Assembly (NCBI GenBank): GCA_964649415.1
Contig: CAZYSK010000024.1
Coordinates: 1 to 64,000 of the forward strand
DNA from: CAZYSK01 sp964649415
GTDB lineage: Bacteria > Chloroflexota > Anaerolineae > B4-G1
Reading direction: 5' to 3'
Length of the DNA stretch: 64,000 bases
The notes under the pieces were generated by a model that did no database searches, had not been told where the DNA came from, and worked only from the letters and a program-made list of their open reading frames with translations. Position numbers and translations under genes: made by a program. Below are positions 31,601-39,881 of the stretch, in pieces; position 1 is the first letter of the stretch, and each line of letters opens with the position of its first letter.

Positions 31601-32839
31601 GTGCGCACTGGCATTCTCATCGTCGGACTTAGCACACGCGCCATCGCCGAGTCGGCGGTGAGGGGGGGGCATCAGGTCGTCACACTGGACTACTTTGGCG
31701 ATCGGGATCAGCGGGAGCTGGTGGAGAACCACGCGCTCCTGCGAGATCCTACACTGATTGGTGAGACCTGCCCCTCCTTCAGCGCCGCAGCACTGGAGCA
31801 AGCCAGCCGTTCTCTTGACTTCGAGTCAGTTGTGTACATCTCCAATCTGGAGAACCATCCCGAGGTGGTTGAAGAACTGGCACAGGGGCGCGTTCTGCTC
31901 GGGAACGCGCCCACTGTGCTCTATCAGGTGCGCGACTGGCGCACGCTGCGGGCCTTCTGCCATGAGGTTGGGGTTGCCTGTCCGCACACGTTGCTAGCTG
32001 GAGAGGGGGCGGCGGCTGACGGGGGCAACCGCTGGCTACGCAAGCCGGTCCGCAGCGGCGGAGGGCACGGCGTCCAGCCGTGGGATGGCAGGCCGTTAGG
32101 CCAGTCTCACTTCCTGCAGGCGTATGTTGAAGGTCGGCCTGCGTCTGCGGCCTTCGTGGCCGATGGGAAGCGGTGCGTGGTGATCGGCCTGACGGAGCAA
32201 CTCATTGGGCGGGGTGAGCTGGGGGCACAGGGCTTCGGCTGGTGTGGCAACATCCTTCCGTTGGCAGGGGGGGACAACGAATCGGGAAAGGAACGAAGGG
32301 GGGAAGGGGCGCAGCGGACTGCGCCTTGGAAGGACGAAGGGCTCGCCGTATTGGAGGAAGTGGAGCGGATGGCTGCTGCGCTCACTCGCCGCTTCGGTTT
32401 GCGGGGTGTGAACGGGCTGGATTTGATCGTGGCGCGCGACCGAGACGGTGGTCCACGCGCGATCCTGGTGGAGGTCAACCCCCGCTACACGGCCTCGATG
32501 GAATTGGTCGAGCGAGCATACGGGCTTAACATCTTCTCGCTGCACGTGGAAGCGATGGACGGTCGATTGCCTGACTTTCGGCTGGCGGAGCACTTGTACG
32601 CTCGGGGTCTGTGGTTTGCCAAAGGGATCGTCTACGCCAGGCGACCGGTGACTATGCCGGAGACAGGCGGGTGGGTGAAACGGGGCAGGCGGGACATTCC
32701 CTTCCCCGGCGAGCGGATCGAGGCTGGCCATCCCGTGTGTACGGTTCTAGCAGAAGGTGAGGGGCGAGATACGTGCTGGCAGCATTTGTTGGCGGGCGTC
32801 GCAGACGTCCGGCAGGAGATCGGAGACCTGACAGAGTGA
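31601..32839 (+). CDS. ATP-grasp enzyme of the H4MPT/methanofuran gene set
   Basis: A 412-aa ATP-grasp protein. The N-terminal Rossmann-like domain starts VRTGILIVGLSTRAIAESAVRGGH; the ATP-grasp fold has WLRKPVRSGGGHGV (about 145-158), VNGLDLIVARD and ILVEVNPRYTASMELVERA with the metal-binding E/N pair. Such ATP-grasp proteins are part of the bacterial H4MPT/methylofuran set (for example tyramine-glutamate ligase MfnD is ATP-grasp), so amide-bond formation in cofactor synthesis is likely. An in-frame insertion GDNESGKERRG-EGAQRTAPWKDEG (about 223-246) comes from a repeat element also found at 47374. GTG at 31601 follows GGAG. Confidence 0.75.
   Translation: MRTGILIVGLSTRAIAESAVRGGHQVVTLDYFGDRDQRELVENHALLRDPTLIGETCPSFSAAALEQASRSLDFESVVYISNLENHPEVVEELAQGRVLLGNAPTVLYQVRDWRTLRAFCHEVGVACPHTLLAGEGAAADGGNRWLRKPVRSGGGHGVQPWDGRPLGQSHFLQAYVEGRPASAAFVADGKRCVVIGLTEQLIGRGELGAQGFGWCGNILPLAGGDNESGKERRGEGAQRTAPWKDEGLAVLEEVERMAAALTRRFGLRGVNGLDLIVARDRDGGPRAILVEVNPRYTASMELVERAYGLNIFSLHVEAMDGRLPDFRLAEHLYARGLWFAKGIVYARRPVTMPETGGWVKRGRRDIPFPGERIEAGHPVCTVLAEGEGRDTCWQHLLAGVADVRQEIGDLTE
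32269..32329. repeat. In-frame repeat element (GDNESGKERRG type), copy 1
   Basis: Bases 32269-32302 are identical over 34 bases to 47374-47407 and are read in the same frame in both genes as GDNESGKERRG. They are followed by the palindrome GGCGCAG-CGGA-CTGCGCC, which is the same hairpin as in the tandem array at 49354-49452. It is inserted in the coding sequence of the ATP-grasp gene without disrupting it. Confidence 0.85.
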
Positions 32840-32853
32840 AGGAGACGAGGCGG

Positions 32854-33198
32854 ATGAGTACATCCGTGAGCAAGTGTTTCACGTTGATTACCGGGCGCAC
32901 GCCTGAACAGGGGAAAGGGTTGCACGTGGGCAAGGATTCGGACGTGTACCGCGAGGCAACCGCTGCGGTGATGATGGGCGAAGGGGACATGGCCCACCTT
33001 GGCGTCAAGGAGGGGCAGATTGTCCGAGTCCGGACGGCGGCAGGACAGGTGGAAGTGCCGGTGCGGGCGGAGTCGCTTCCTGAGGGGCTGTTGTTTATGC
33101 CGATGGGGCCGATGGCGAATGTGCTGATTGGGACGGGCACGGAGGGGACGGGCATGCCCCACTTCAAGGGATTGGAGGCGGAGGTGGAGGCAGCATGA
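32854..33198 (+). CDS. fwdD: Formylmethanofuran dehydrogenase subunit D (molybdopterin-dinucleotide binding)
   Basis: A 114-aa protein forming the C-terminal molybdopterin-dinucleotide-binding barrel that in other molybdoenzymes is fused to the catalytic subunit. It starts KCFTLITGRTPEQGKGLHVGKDSDVYREATA, then MAHLGVKEGQIVRVRTAAGQVEVPVRAES and GLLFMPMGPMANVLIG. Archaeal FwdD/FmdD is similar in length. The ATG at 32854 follows GGAG. It overlaps fwdB by four bases, so the two are made in stoichiometry. Methylotroph Fhc complexes lack this subunit, so its presence supports a true Mo/W oxidoreductase. Confidence 0.88.
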   Translation: MSTSVSKCFTLITGRTPEQGKGLHVGKDSDVYREATAAVMMGEGDMAHLGVKEGQIVRVRTAAGQVEVPVRAESLPEGLLFMPMGPMANVLIGTGTEGTGMPHFKGLEAEVEAA

Positions 33199-34493
33199 CG
33201 CGGACGCAGGAGTCCAACGTGTTCGAGAACGTGGTGTGTTCTTTCTGTGGCTGTCTGTGCGACGACCTGGCGGTAGAGGTGGATGGGGGGCGTATCACGC
33301 GGGTGCGCAGGGCATGCGCCAACGGGCGTGGGCTCTTCACGCACTACGATCCATCGCCCCGGCGACCTCGCGTGAATGGCCGGGAGGTGGATTGGGACGA
33401 AGCGGTTGCGGAGGCGGCACGCATCCTAAGCGCATCTGACAGCCCGTTGATCTATGGCCTCAGCTCCACGGCCACGGAAGCTCAGCGCAAGGCGGTGGAA
33501 CTGGCGGACCGGCTGGGGGCGATGATAGACACCACGTCGTCGGTGTGCCACGGCCCCACAGGGCTGGCGATGCAGGCTGTGGGCGAGCCGACGTGTACAC
33601 TGGGGGAGGTGCGGAACCGCGCTGATCTGCTGGTTTTCTGGGGCTGCAACCCAGCGGTCTCCCACATCCGCCACTTCTCGCGATATTCGGTGACGCCCAA
33701 GGGTATGCTCACTCCCAATGGGCGCCGGGATCGGACCTTGGTCGTCGTGGACGTGCGGCCCACCGGCAGCACGAAGATGGCCGACCTCTTCCTGCAGGTG
33801 AAGCCGGGTTCCGACTTCGAGGTGCTGACGGCGCTGCGAGCGCTGGTAGGTGGGAAGGAACTCGACGCGGAGGCGGTGGGCGGCGTCCCGCTGTCGCAAC
33901 TGCGAGACCTCGCGGAGCGGATGAAGACGTGCCGTTTCGGGGTGGCGTTTATGGGCATGGGGCTGACGCAGACCGGAGGGCGGGATCTCAACGTGAGCGA
34001 GCTTTTCACGTTAGTGGCCGAGTTGAACGCGCACACGCGTTTCACCGTCATCCCGATGCGAGGACACGGGAACGTGGCCGGAGCGGATCAGGTGGTGACC
34101 TGGCAGAGTGGCTATCCGTTCGCTGTCAGCTACTCACGTGGCTATCCCCGCTATGGCCCCGGCGAGTTCTCGGCGGTGGACGTGTTGGCACGAGGGGAGG
34201 CGGACGCGGCCCTGATTGTGGCCTCAGACCCGGTGGCCCATTTCCCGAAGGCGGCCGCCCAGCAATTGGAGCGCATCCCGGTCATCGCTCTCGACCCGAT
34301 GCCGAGCCTGACGACGGAGGTCGCGCAGGTGGTCTTTCCTACCGCCTGCTATGGCGTGGATGCGGCCGGCACGGCCTATCGCATGGATGGCGTGCCCATC
34401 CGGCTCCGGCCGGTGCTCCCTTCGGTGCGTCCGACCGACGAGAAGGTCTTGGGTGATATCAGTGCCTTAGTGCAGCCTGGGATGGTGATGTGA
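33195..34493 (+). CDS. fwdB: Formylmethanofuran dehydrogenase subunit B (catalytic Mo/W subunit)
   Basis: The 432-aa catalytic subunit reduces CO2 to formate (or oxidises formate) at the bis-pyranopterin metal. The [4Fe-4S] ligands are C15, C18, C22 and C41 (VVCSFCGCLC then RRAC). The metal-ligand cysteine is C118 in SSVCHGPTG, as in archaeal FwdB. The pterin-binding segments WGCNPAVSHIRHFSRYSV and RTLVVVDVRPTGSTKMAD follow. Fhc B subunits of aerobic methylotrophs are, as I recall, degenerate at these sites; this one is not. It overlaps fwdD and fwdA, forming a translationally coupled D-B-A order. Confidence 0.92.
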   Translation: MTRTQESNVFENVVCSFCGCLCDDLAVEVDGGRITRVRRACANGRGLFTHYDPSPRRPRVNGREVDWDEAVAEAARILSASDSPLIYGLSSTATEAQRKAVELADRLGAMIDTTSSVCHGPTGLAMQAVGEPTCTLGEVRNRADLLVFWGCNPAVSHIRHFSRYSVTPKGMLTPNGRRDRTLVVVDVRPTGSTKMADLFLQVKPGSDFEVLTALRALVGGKELDAEAVGGVPLSQLRDLAERMKTCRFGVAFMGMGLTQTGGRDLNVSELFTLVAELNAHTRFTVIPMRGHGNVAGADQVVTWQSGYPFAVSYSRGYPRYGPGEFSAVDVLARGEADAALIVASDPVAHFPKAAAQQLERIPVIALDPMPSLTTEVAQVVFPTACYGVDAAGTAYRMDGVPIRLRPVLPSVRPTDEKVLGDISALVQPGMVM

Positions 34494-36181
34494 TGCTAGG
34501 AATCCTGAACGGTCGAGTATACGACCCGATAAATGGGGTGAACGGCGAGGTCAAGGACCTGTGGATTGAGGACGGGCGGGTGGTTGCCCCGAGTGACGTG
34601 GATCGTGGCGGCGCGCAGACCATAGATGCGACGGACCTGGTGGTGATGCCCGGCGGTGTGGACGTCCACAGCCACTTTGCTGGGGCCAAGGTGAACTCGG
34701 GGCGCAAATTCCGTCCAGAGGATCACCGTGGGCACGTGCGGGCGCGGGGGAGTACGCCGGATGGGAGTGATACACGATGGCGTGGGGGGCGGATGGGCAT
34801 GACCCGGTCCGGCGTGGGCTACACGACCCCAACGACGCATCTGACCGGATACCTCTACGCGGAGATGGGCTACACCACGGTGATGGAGGCTGCCTCTGCT
34901 CCCCTGGTGGCCCGCCATACCCACGAGGAGTTCGACGATGTCCCCATCTTGGACAAAGGCGCGTACATCACGATGGGCAACAATCACTTCATCATGCGCT
35001 GCATCCGTGATGGGGAGCGGGAGAAGGCCCGGGACTACGTGGCCTGGTTGCTGGACGCGACCAAGGGTTACGCGATCAAGGTCGTCAACCCGGGTGGGGT
35101 AGAGAACTGGAAATGGGGCCAGAACGTGGCGCGCCTGGATGACGAAGTCATCGGTTTCGGTGTCACCCCCAGGCAGATTCTCACCACGCTGTCCTGGATC
35201 AATGACGACCTCGGCCTGCCTCACGTGCCGCACCTCCACAGCCTGAACCTGGGGCAGGCGGGGAACGTGCCCTCGACGATCGAGGTGATTGAGGCGCTCG
35301 ACGGGCGACGGGCGCATATCTGTCACCTCCAGTTCTTCAGCTACGGCGGCGAGCCCGGCAAGATGCCGCGCTCCGGCGCGGTGGAGATCGCCCAGGCGGT
35401 GAACGCGCACCCCCTCCTCACCGTGGATGTGGGGCAGGTGATCTTCGGCGAGGCAACGACGATGACGTCCGATGGCCCCCTCCAGTACCGGTTGCATCAG
35501 TTGACGGGCAACAAGTGGTTGAACGACGATGTGGAGGGAGAGACGGGCGGCGGGCTGGTGCCCGTGCTCTACAAGCGGTCTAATGCGTTCAACGCGGTGC
35601 AATGGCTGACCGGCATGGAGCTCTTCCTGCTCATCGAGGATCCGTGGCGGGTCTTCCTCACCACGGACCACCCGAATGCCGGCCCGTTCTTCTACTATCC
35701 GCGCGTGATCAAACTGTTGATGGACCGTGACTACCGGGCAGAGGCGTTGGCGGGCATATCGGCCCGGGTGCGAAGGGGGGCGCTGCTTCCCGAACTGGAT
35801 CGGGAGTACTCGCTGTACGAAATCGCGATTATCACCCGAGCGGGCACGGCTCGCGTGCTGGGTCTCAAGAACAAGGGCCATCTGGGGGTGGGGGCCGACG
35901 CTGACGTGACCATCTATGCACCGCTGGAGGATAAAGAGGAGATGTTCGCCCATCCTCGATACGTGCTCAAGGATGGTGAGGTGGTGGTGAAGGACGGCCG
36001 GCTCGTGAGCGAGCGACCGGGGCGCACGTTCTACGTCAGTCCACCGCACGATCCGGGGATCGAGGCGGACATCCGCGCCCACTTCGAGACGTGCTATAGC
36101 ATGTCGTTCGACAACTACCCGGTCCAGCCAGAGTATCTGCCCCACGGCGACGTTGTGGCCTGTGCAGGGGGCGGACATTGA
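34490..36181 (+). CDS. fwdA: Formylmethanofuran dehydrogenase subunit A (amidohydrolase)
   Basis: The 563-aa amidohydrolase subunit holds a dinuclear metal site that condenses formate with methanofuran. Visible ligands are H60 and H62 (GGVDVHSHFAG), the carboxylated lysine K197 (GYAIKVVNPGG), H248/H250 (VPHLHSLNLGQAGN) and the aspartate in TTDHPNAGPF. HICHLQFFSYGG is also conserved. Between residues 83 and 104 there is an arginine/glycine-rich stretch (RARGSTPDGSDTRWRGG) that looks like an insertion relative to the family. It overlaps fwdB by four bases. Confidence 0.93.
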   Translation: MMLGILNGRVYDPINGVNGEVKDLWIEDGRVVAPSDVDRGGAQTIDATDLVVMPGGVDVHSHFAGAKVNSGRKFRPEDHRGHVRARGSTPDGSDTRWRGGRMGMTRSGVGYTTPTTHLTGYLYAEMGYTTVMEAASAPLVARHTHEEFDDVPILDKGAYITMGNNHFIMRCIRDGEREKARDYVAWLLDATKGYAIKVVNPGGVENWKWGQNVARLDDEVIGFGVTPRQILTTLSWINDDLGLPHVPHLHSLNLGQAGNVPSTIEVIEALDGRRAHICHLQFFSYGGEPGKMPRSGAVEIAQAVNAHPLLTVDVGQVIFGEATTMTSDGPLQYRLHQLTGNKWLNDDVEGETGGGLVPVLYKRSNAFNAVQWLTGMELFLLIEDPWRVFLTTDHPNAGPFFYYPRVIKLLMDRDYRAEALAGISARVRRGALLPELDREYSLYEIAIITRAGTARVLGLKNKGHLGVGADADVTIYAPLEDKEEMFAHPRYVLKDGEVVVKDGRLVSERPGRTFYVSPPHDPGIEADIRAHFETCYSMSFDNYPVQPEYLPHGDVVACAGGGH

Positions 36182-36201
36182 CCGTGCGTCCAGGACACTT
36201 G

Positions 36202-36771
36202 ATGAGCATCGCCTGGGGAGTCACGGGCGGTGGTCATTTTCTGCAGGAGTGCGTCGACTTGGTTCGGGAGCTCGGTGAGGCGGAATTTGGGGGTGCGGCC
36301 AAGATGGCCGCGGTCCGAGTGGACGTCTTCCTCTCCCTCGCGGGTGAGGAGGTACTGCGCATGTATGGCCTGGCGGACGCGGTGCACCGGTCAGCCAGGG
36401 CGGTAGTGCGGGACAACATGAGCAGTGCGCCCGTCGTGGGTCGCTTTGCCCAACCCGACCGGTATCGCGCCCTGGTCATTGCCCCGGCCACGTCGAATAC
36501 AGTGGCCAAGTTTGTCTTGGGCATCTCCGATTCCCTGATCACCAACCTGTTTGCCCAGGCCGGGAAAAACCGGGTGCCGACTCTGGTGCTACCCACGGAT
36601 CTCGCGCCCGAGATGGACACCGTCACGCCCAGTGGAAGGACGATCAAGGTCTACCCGCGCGAGGTCGACCTGGAGAACACGGCCAGGCTGCGCGAGTTCC
36701 CGAACGTAGCGGTGGTGGAAGATCTGGAGGGACTTCGATGTCGGTTGCAGGGCCTAGATACCTGTTCGTAA
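36202..36771 (+). CDS. Flavoprotein, dihydromethanopterin reductase-like (DmrB/AfpA type)
   Basis: A 189-aa flavoprotein of the PF02441-type fold. It starts MSIAWGVTGGGHFLQECVDLV and has a phosphate-binding region RFAQPDRYRALVIAPATSNTVAKFVLGISDSLITNLFAQAGK with the PAT-N signature for FMN. In H4MPT organisms such proteins reduce dihydromethanopterin to H4MPT (DmrB), the last step of cofactor synthesis. ATG 36202 matches the family N-terminus; a TTG at 36178 overlapping the fwdA stop is a longer alternative (197 aa). It overlaps the following gene by 34 bases in another frame. Confidence 0.75.
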   Translation: MSIAWGVTGGGHFLQECVDLVRELGEAEFGGAAKMAAVRVDVFLSLAGEEVLRMYGLADAVHRSARAVVRDNMSSAPVVGRFAQPDRYRALVIAPATSNTVAKFVLGISDSLITNLFAQAGKNRVPTLVLPTDLAPEMDTVTPSGRTIKVYPREVDLENTARLREFPNVAVVEDLEGLRCRLQGLDTCS

Positions 36772-38090
36772 CCGGCAAGCTGGCGGCGGATGCGCTCACG
36801 GCGGCGCTGGAGCGGATGGCGCCCGATTTCGAGTACGAGGTGGCCGTGCTCGACTACTCGGTGGCGGCTCTGATGAGTACTGACTGGATCGCACGGCAAC
36901 TGGTGGATGCCCGGCGGTGCGAGGAGATTATGATCTCCGGGTGGTGTCAGGGCGATCTATCCGTCATCGAGGAGCGGCTGGGGGTTCCGGTGACTCGCGG
37001 CCCCAAGGATCTCAAGGACTTGCCCGCCCTATTCGGTCGCGAACGGGTGATGCCAGGCTACGGCCAGTACCGGGTGAAGATCCTGGCCGAGGTCGTGGAC
37101 GCTCATCGGTTGCCCTGGGAGGACATTCTGACCCGGGCCGAGTACTACCACGCCAGCGGAGCCGACATCATTGACCTGGGGTGTCCGGTGCAGGGCGGTT
37201 TCCCCCACGTGGGCGAGGTCGTGAGGAAGCTGAAGGAGCGCGGCTTTCTCGTCAGTGTGGACACCTTTGATCACGAGACGATCCTGCACGCCGATGCGGC
37301 GGGCGTGGACTTCCTGCTGAGTGTCAACTCGAAGAACATCGAACTGGCCCCGCGTCTTGGGTGCAAGGTGGTGGTTATCCCCGATTTCGACCAGGGGCTG
37401 CCTTCCCTGGAACGCAATATTGCCCGGCTGGAGGAATGGGGGGTTCCGTATATCGTTGACCCGGTGCTGAATCCCATCAGCTTCGGTTTCACGGAATCCA
37501 TCCATCGGTTCTACGAGGTGAGGCAGCGATACCCGGATGCAGAGATGCTCATGGGGTTGGGGAACCTGACCGAGCTGACCGAGGCGGACAGCACCGGCAT
37601 CAACGCCGTGATGGCCGGGATGCTTTCGGAGTTGGAGATAGACTACGTCCTGACCACAGAGGTGATCAGTTGGGCCAGAGGAGCGGTGCGCGAACTGGAT
37701 CTGGCGCGCAAGCTGATGTACTACTCTCGTCAGAACCAGGTTCTGCCCAAGCACGTGGACAGCAGCCTGGTGACGGTTAAGGACCCGCTGCACGGATACA
37801 CGTACTATGGCGAAGCAGATCTACGGCTGATGCAATCCCAGGTGCGGGATCGGAACTTCCGTATCTTCACCGACGACGAGCAAATCACCGTGTTCAACAG
37901 TGAGATGTTTGTCGTGGGCACCGATCCGGATGAGGTTTTCGCCCGCCTTGGCGTGAGCGAGGGCTCACACGCCTTCTACCTGGGGCGGGAGTTGGAGCGG
38001 GCGGCTCTGGCTGTGAGGCTGGGCAAGAGATACACGCAGGAGGAGCCGCTGCGATGGGGGTACTTGAGCGATCGGATTCGGAAGGGCTGA
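36738..38090 (+). CDS. Dihydropteroate synthase-like protein (H4MPT biosynthesis)
   Basis: A 450-aa protein whose central TIM barrel resembles dihydropteroate synthase: LTRAEYYHASGADIIDLGCPVQGGFP (about 130-155), GFLVSVDTFDHETILHADAAGVDFLLSVN, PYIVDPVLNPISFGF and MGLGNLTELTEADSTGINAVMAGM. The N-terminal 100 residues and the C-terminal 130 are extensions specific to the methanopterin-related DHPS-like group. It is expected to join or process the pterin and arylamine parts in H4MPT synthesis. The start overlaps the flavoprotein; the next gene, ftr, follows after 19 bases. Confidence 0.8.
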   Translation: MSVAGPRYLFVTGKLAADALTAALERMAPDFEYEVAVLDYSVAALMSTDWIARQLVDARRCEEIMISGWCQGDLSVIEERLGVPVTRGPKDLKDLPALFGRERVMPGYGQYRVKILAEVVDAHRLPWEDILTRAEYYHASGADIIDLGCPVQGGFPHVGEVVRKLKERGFLVSVDTFDHETILHADAAGVDFLLSVNSKNIELAPRLGCKVVVIPDFDQGLPSLERNIARLEEWGVPYIVDPVLNPISFGFTESIHRFYEVRQRYPDAEMLMGLGNLTELTEADSTGINAVMAGMLSELEIDYVLTTEVISWARGAVRELDLARKLMYYSRQNQVLPKHVDSSLVTVKDPLHGYTYYGEADLRLMQSQVRDRNFRIFTDDEQITVFNSEMFVVGTDPDEVFARLGVSEGSHAFYLGRELERAALAVRLGKRYTQEEPLRWGYLSDRIRKG

Positions 38091-38109
38091 TATTTGGAGG
38101 TAGTAGAGG

Positions 38110-38994
38110 ATGCACATCAACGGCGTTGAGATTGAGGACACCTTCGCCGAGGCGTTCAAGATGCGGGCTGCACGGTTGCTCATCACTGCGATTAACCCGC
38201 AGTGGGCGATGACGGCGGCGCAAGTGAGCACGGGTTTCGCCACATCGGTCATCGCATGTGGCTGCGAGGCCGGCATCGAAGGGGTCGTCCCGTCGGACGT
38301 GACACCCGATGGCCGCCCCGGCGTGAGTATTCTCATCTTCACAATGGGGCCAAAGGGGATGAAGGATCAGTTGATGCGCCGCGTGGGCCAGTGTATCATG
38401 ACTTGTCCCACGACGGCCTGCTTCAACGGCCTGGAGGGCGAGGAGTGGCTCAAGATCGGCGGGACGCTGCGCTACTTCGGCGATGGGTTCCAGGCGAGCA
38501 AGCTCGTGGGGGGGCGGAGGTTCTGGCGGATACCGGTGATGCAGGGCGAGTTCCTGGTGGAAGAGCAGTTCGGCATGAAGAAAGCCGTTGGCGGCGGGAA
38601 CTTCCTTATCCTGGGCGAAAGCGTCGAGGCCACGCTTGGGGCGGCCGAACGGGCGGTGGAGGCGATGCACGCAGTGGAGGGGGTGGTGATGCCGTTCCCC
38701 GGTGGCATCGTACGCAGTGGCAGCAAGACGTCGTCACAGTACAAGTTCCTGCATGCCTCGACCAACACCGCGTACTGTCCTAGCCTCCGTCGCCAGACCG
38801 ACAGCGCGCTGCCGGAGGGCGTCAATTCCGTGCTGGAGATCGTGATCGATGGGCTGGATGAGGATGCGGTGAGAGAGGCGACGCGGGTGGGCGTCGATGC
38901 GGCGTGCCGGCCCGGCATCGTGCGCATCTCGGCGGGCAACTACGGTGGCACTTTGGGGCAATACCAGATTCATCTGCAGGAGTTGTGGAAGTGA
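38110..38994 (+). CDS. ftr: Formylmethanofuran-H4MPT N-formyltransferase
   Basis: Ftr (294 aa) transfers the formyl group between methanofuran and H4MPT. The length and the blocks IEDTFAEAFKMRAARLLITA, TGFATSVIACGCEAGIEG, TPDGRPGVSILIF, QCIMTCPTTACFNG, RRFWRIPVMQGEFLVEE and ISAGNYGGTLGQYQIHL are those of Ftr/FhcD. GGAGG precedes the ATG. Its stop overlaps the start of fwdC (GTGA), so the transferase is coupled to the dehydrogenase subunit, as in Fhc operons. Confidence 0.93.
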   Translation: MHINGVEIEDTFAEAFKMRAARLLITAINPQWAMTAAQVSTGFATSVIACGCEAGIEGVVPSDVTPDGRPGVSILIFTMGPKGMKDQLMRRVGQCIMTCPTTACFNGLEGEEWLKIGGTLRYFGDGFQASKLVGGRRFWRIPVMQGEFLVEEQFGMKKAVGGGNFLILGESVEATLGAAERAVEAMHAVEGVVMPFPGGIVRSGSKTSSQYKFLHASTNTAYCPSLRRQTDSALPEGVNSVLEIVIDGLDEDAVREATRVGVDAACRPGIVRISAGNYGGTLGQYQIHLQELWK

Positions 38995-39881
38995 GGAGCA
39001 CTACACTGCGTTTGAGGGACTCGGTCACTCTCCCCGTCGAGGCGGAGAGTATATCGCCCGACCGGTTTGCCGGGCTCAGTCAGGAGGAGGTGGCGGCGCT
39101 ACCACTCCTGTATGGGCGGCGACCGGTGACTGTCGGCGATCTGTTCGTGGTGGAAGGGGCGGACGTTGCGGACATTCAGGTGGGACGCACTTCAGAAAGT
39201 GCGTCCCACCTGGTTGGTCGTGCGTCCGATGGGGAGGAGATCCTCCTCGAAGGTGATCTCAGTCACGTGAAGCGGATCGGGCAGGGGATGGCCAGTGGAC
39301 GGATCACCATCCGAGGCAATGTCGGCATGCATCTTGGAGCCGAGATGAGCGGGGGGGAGATCGTCGTCCACGGGAACGCCGCGGCGTGGATGGGCGCGCA
39401 CATGTCCGGTGGGGTCATCCGCGTGCGGGGGGACGTCGGCCCGATGGCCGGCGCTGCCTATCCGGGAGAGAAGCGCGGTATGCGCGGCGGTTCTATTCTC
39501 GTGGAAGGAAGCGCCGGGCCGCGGGTGGGGGAGCGCATGCGGCGCGGGCTGATCGCCGTCCAGGGCGACGTGGGAGAGTTCTCCGGGGTGCGGATGATCG
39601 CCGGATCGCTCTTCGTGTTTGGCACGTTGGGGCCGAGGGCGGGCGCTGGCATGAAGCGCGGCACGATCGTCGCGCTGGGATCTATTGAGGGCGACCTGCT
39701 GCCTGTGTTCCACTATGCCTGCTCCTATCAGCCGGCCTTCCTGCGCACTTATCTGCGCCACCTGCGCGGGTGGGGTTTGCCCGTCACGTCAGATCACGTC
39801 GAGGGAGTCTTTCGCCGCTACGTTGGTGACATCACGACTCTGGGAAAAGGGGAGATTCTGGTCTATGATCGGCGTCAATGA
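38991..39881 (+). CDS. fwdC: Formylmethanofuran dehydrogenase subunit C, with in-frame repeat insertion
   Basis: A 296-aa FwdC subunit built of GxxGxxxGxxM beta-helix repeats: GRITIRGNVGMHLGAEMSGGEIVVHGN, AAAWMGAHMSGGVIRVRGDVGPMAGA and later copies, to about residue 235. This helix packs on FwdA and helps form the formate channel. GTG at 38991 overlaps the ftr stop. At about residues 57-75 the sequence ADVADIQVGRTSESASHLV is encoded by a 58-base palindromic element identical to one inside larE; normal FwdC proteins go straight from the VVEGAD-like strand to EEILLEGDLSHVKRIG. Confidence 0.9.
   Translation: MRSTTLRLRDSVTLPVEAESISPDRFAGLSQEEVAALPLLYGRRPVTVGDLFVVEGADVADIQVGRTSESASHLVGRASDGEEILLEGDLSHVKRIGQGMASGRITIRGNVGMHLGAEMSGGEIVVHGNAAAWMGAHMSGGVIRVRGDVGPMAGAAYPGEKRGMRGGSILVEGSAGPRVGERMRRGLIAVQGDVGEFSGVRMIAGSLFVFGTLGPRAGAGMKRGTIVALGSIEGDLLPVFHYACSYQPAFLRTYLRHLRGWGLPVTSDHVEGVFRRYVGDITTLGKGEILVYDRRQ
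39159..39216. repeat. 58-base palindromic element, copy in fwdC
   Basis: Arms CAGGTGGGACGCACTT (39177-39192) and AAGTGCGTCCCACCTG (39197-39212) form a perfect 16-bp hairpin with loop CAGA. An 18-base left flank GCGGACGTTGCGGACATT precedes it. The whole 58 bases recur exactly at 44127-44184 in larE, in the same reading frame. The element is inserted without breaking the gene. Confidence 0.95.

Noticed and set aside
34496..36178. 560-aa open frame antisense to fwdA.
   Set aside because: It mirrors a highly conserved amidohydrolase on the other strand, has no ribosome site or recognisable domain, and is an effect of GC-rich codon use.
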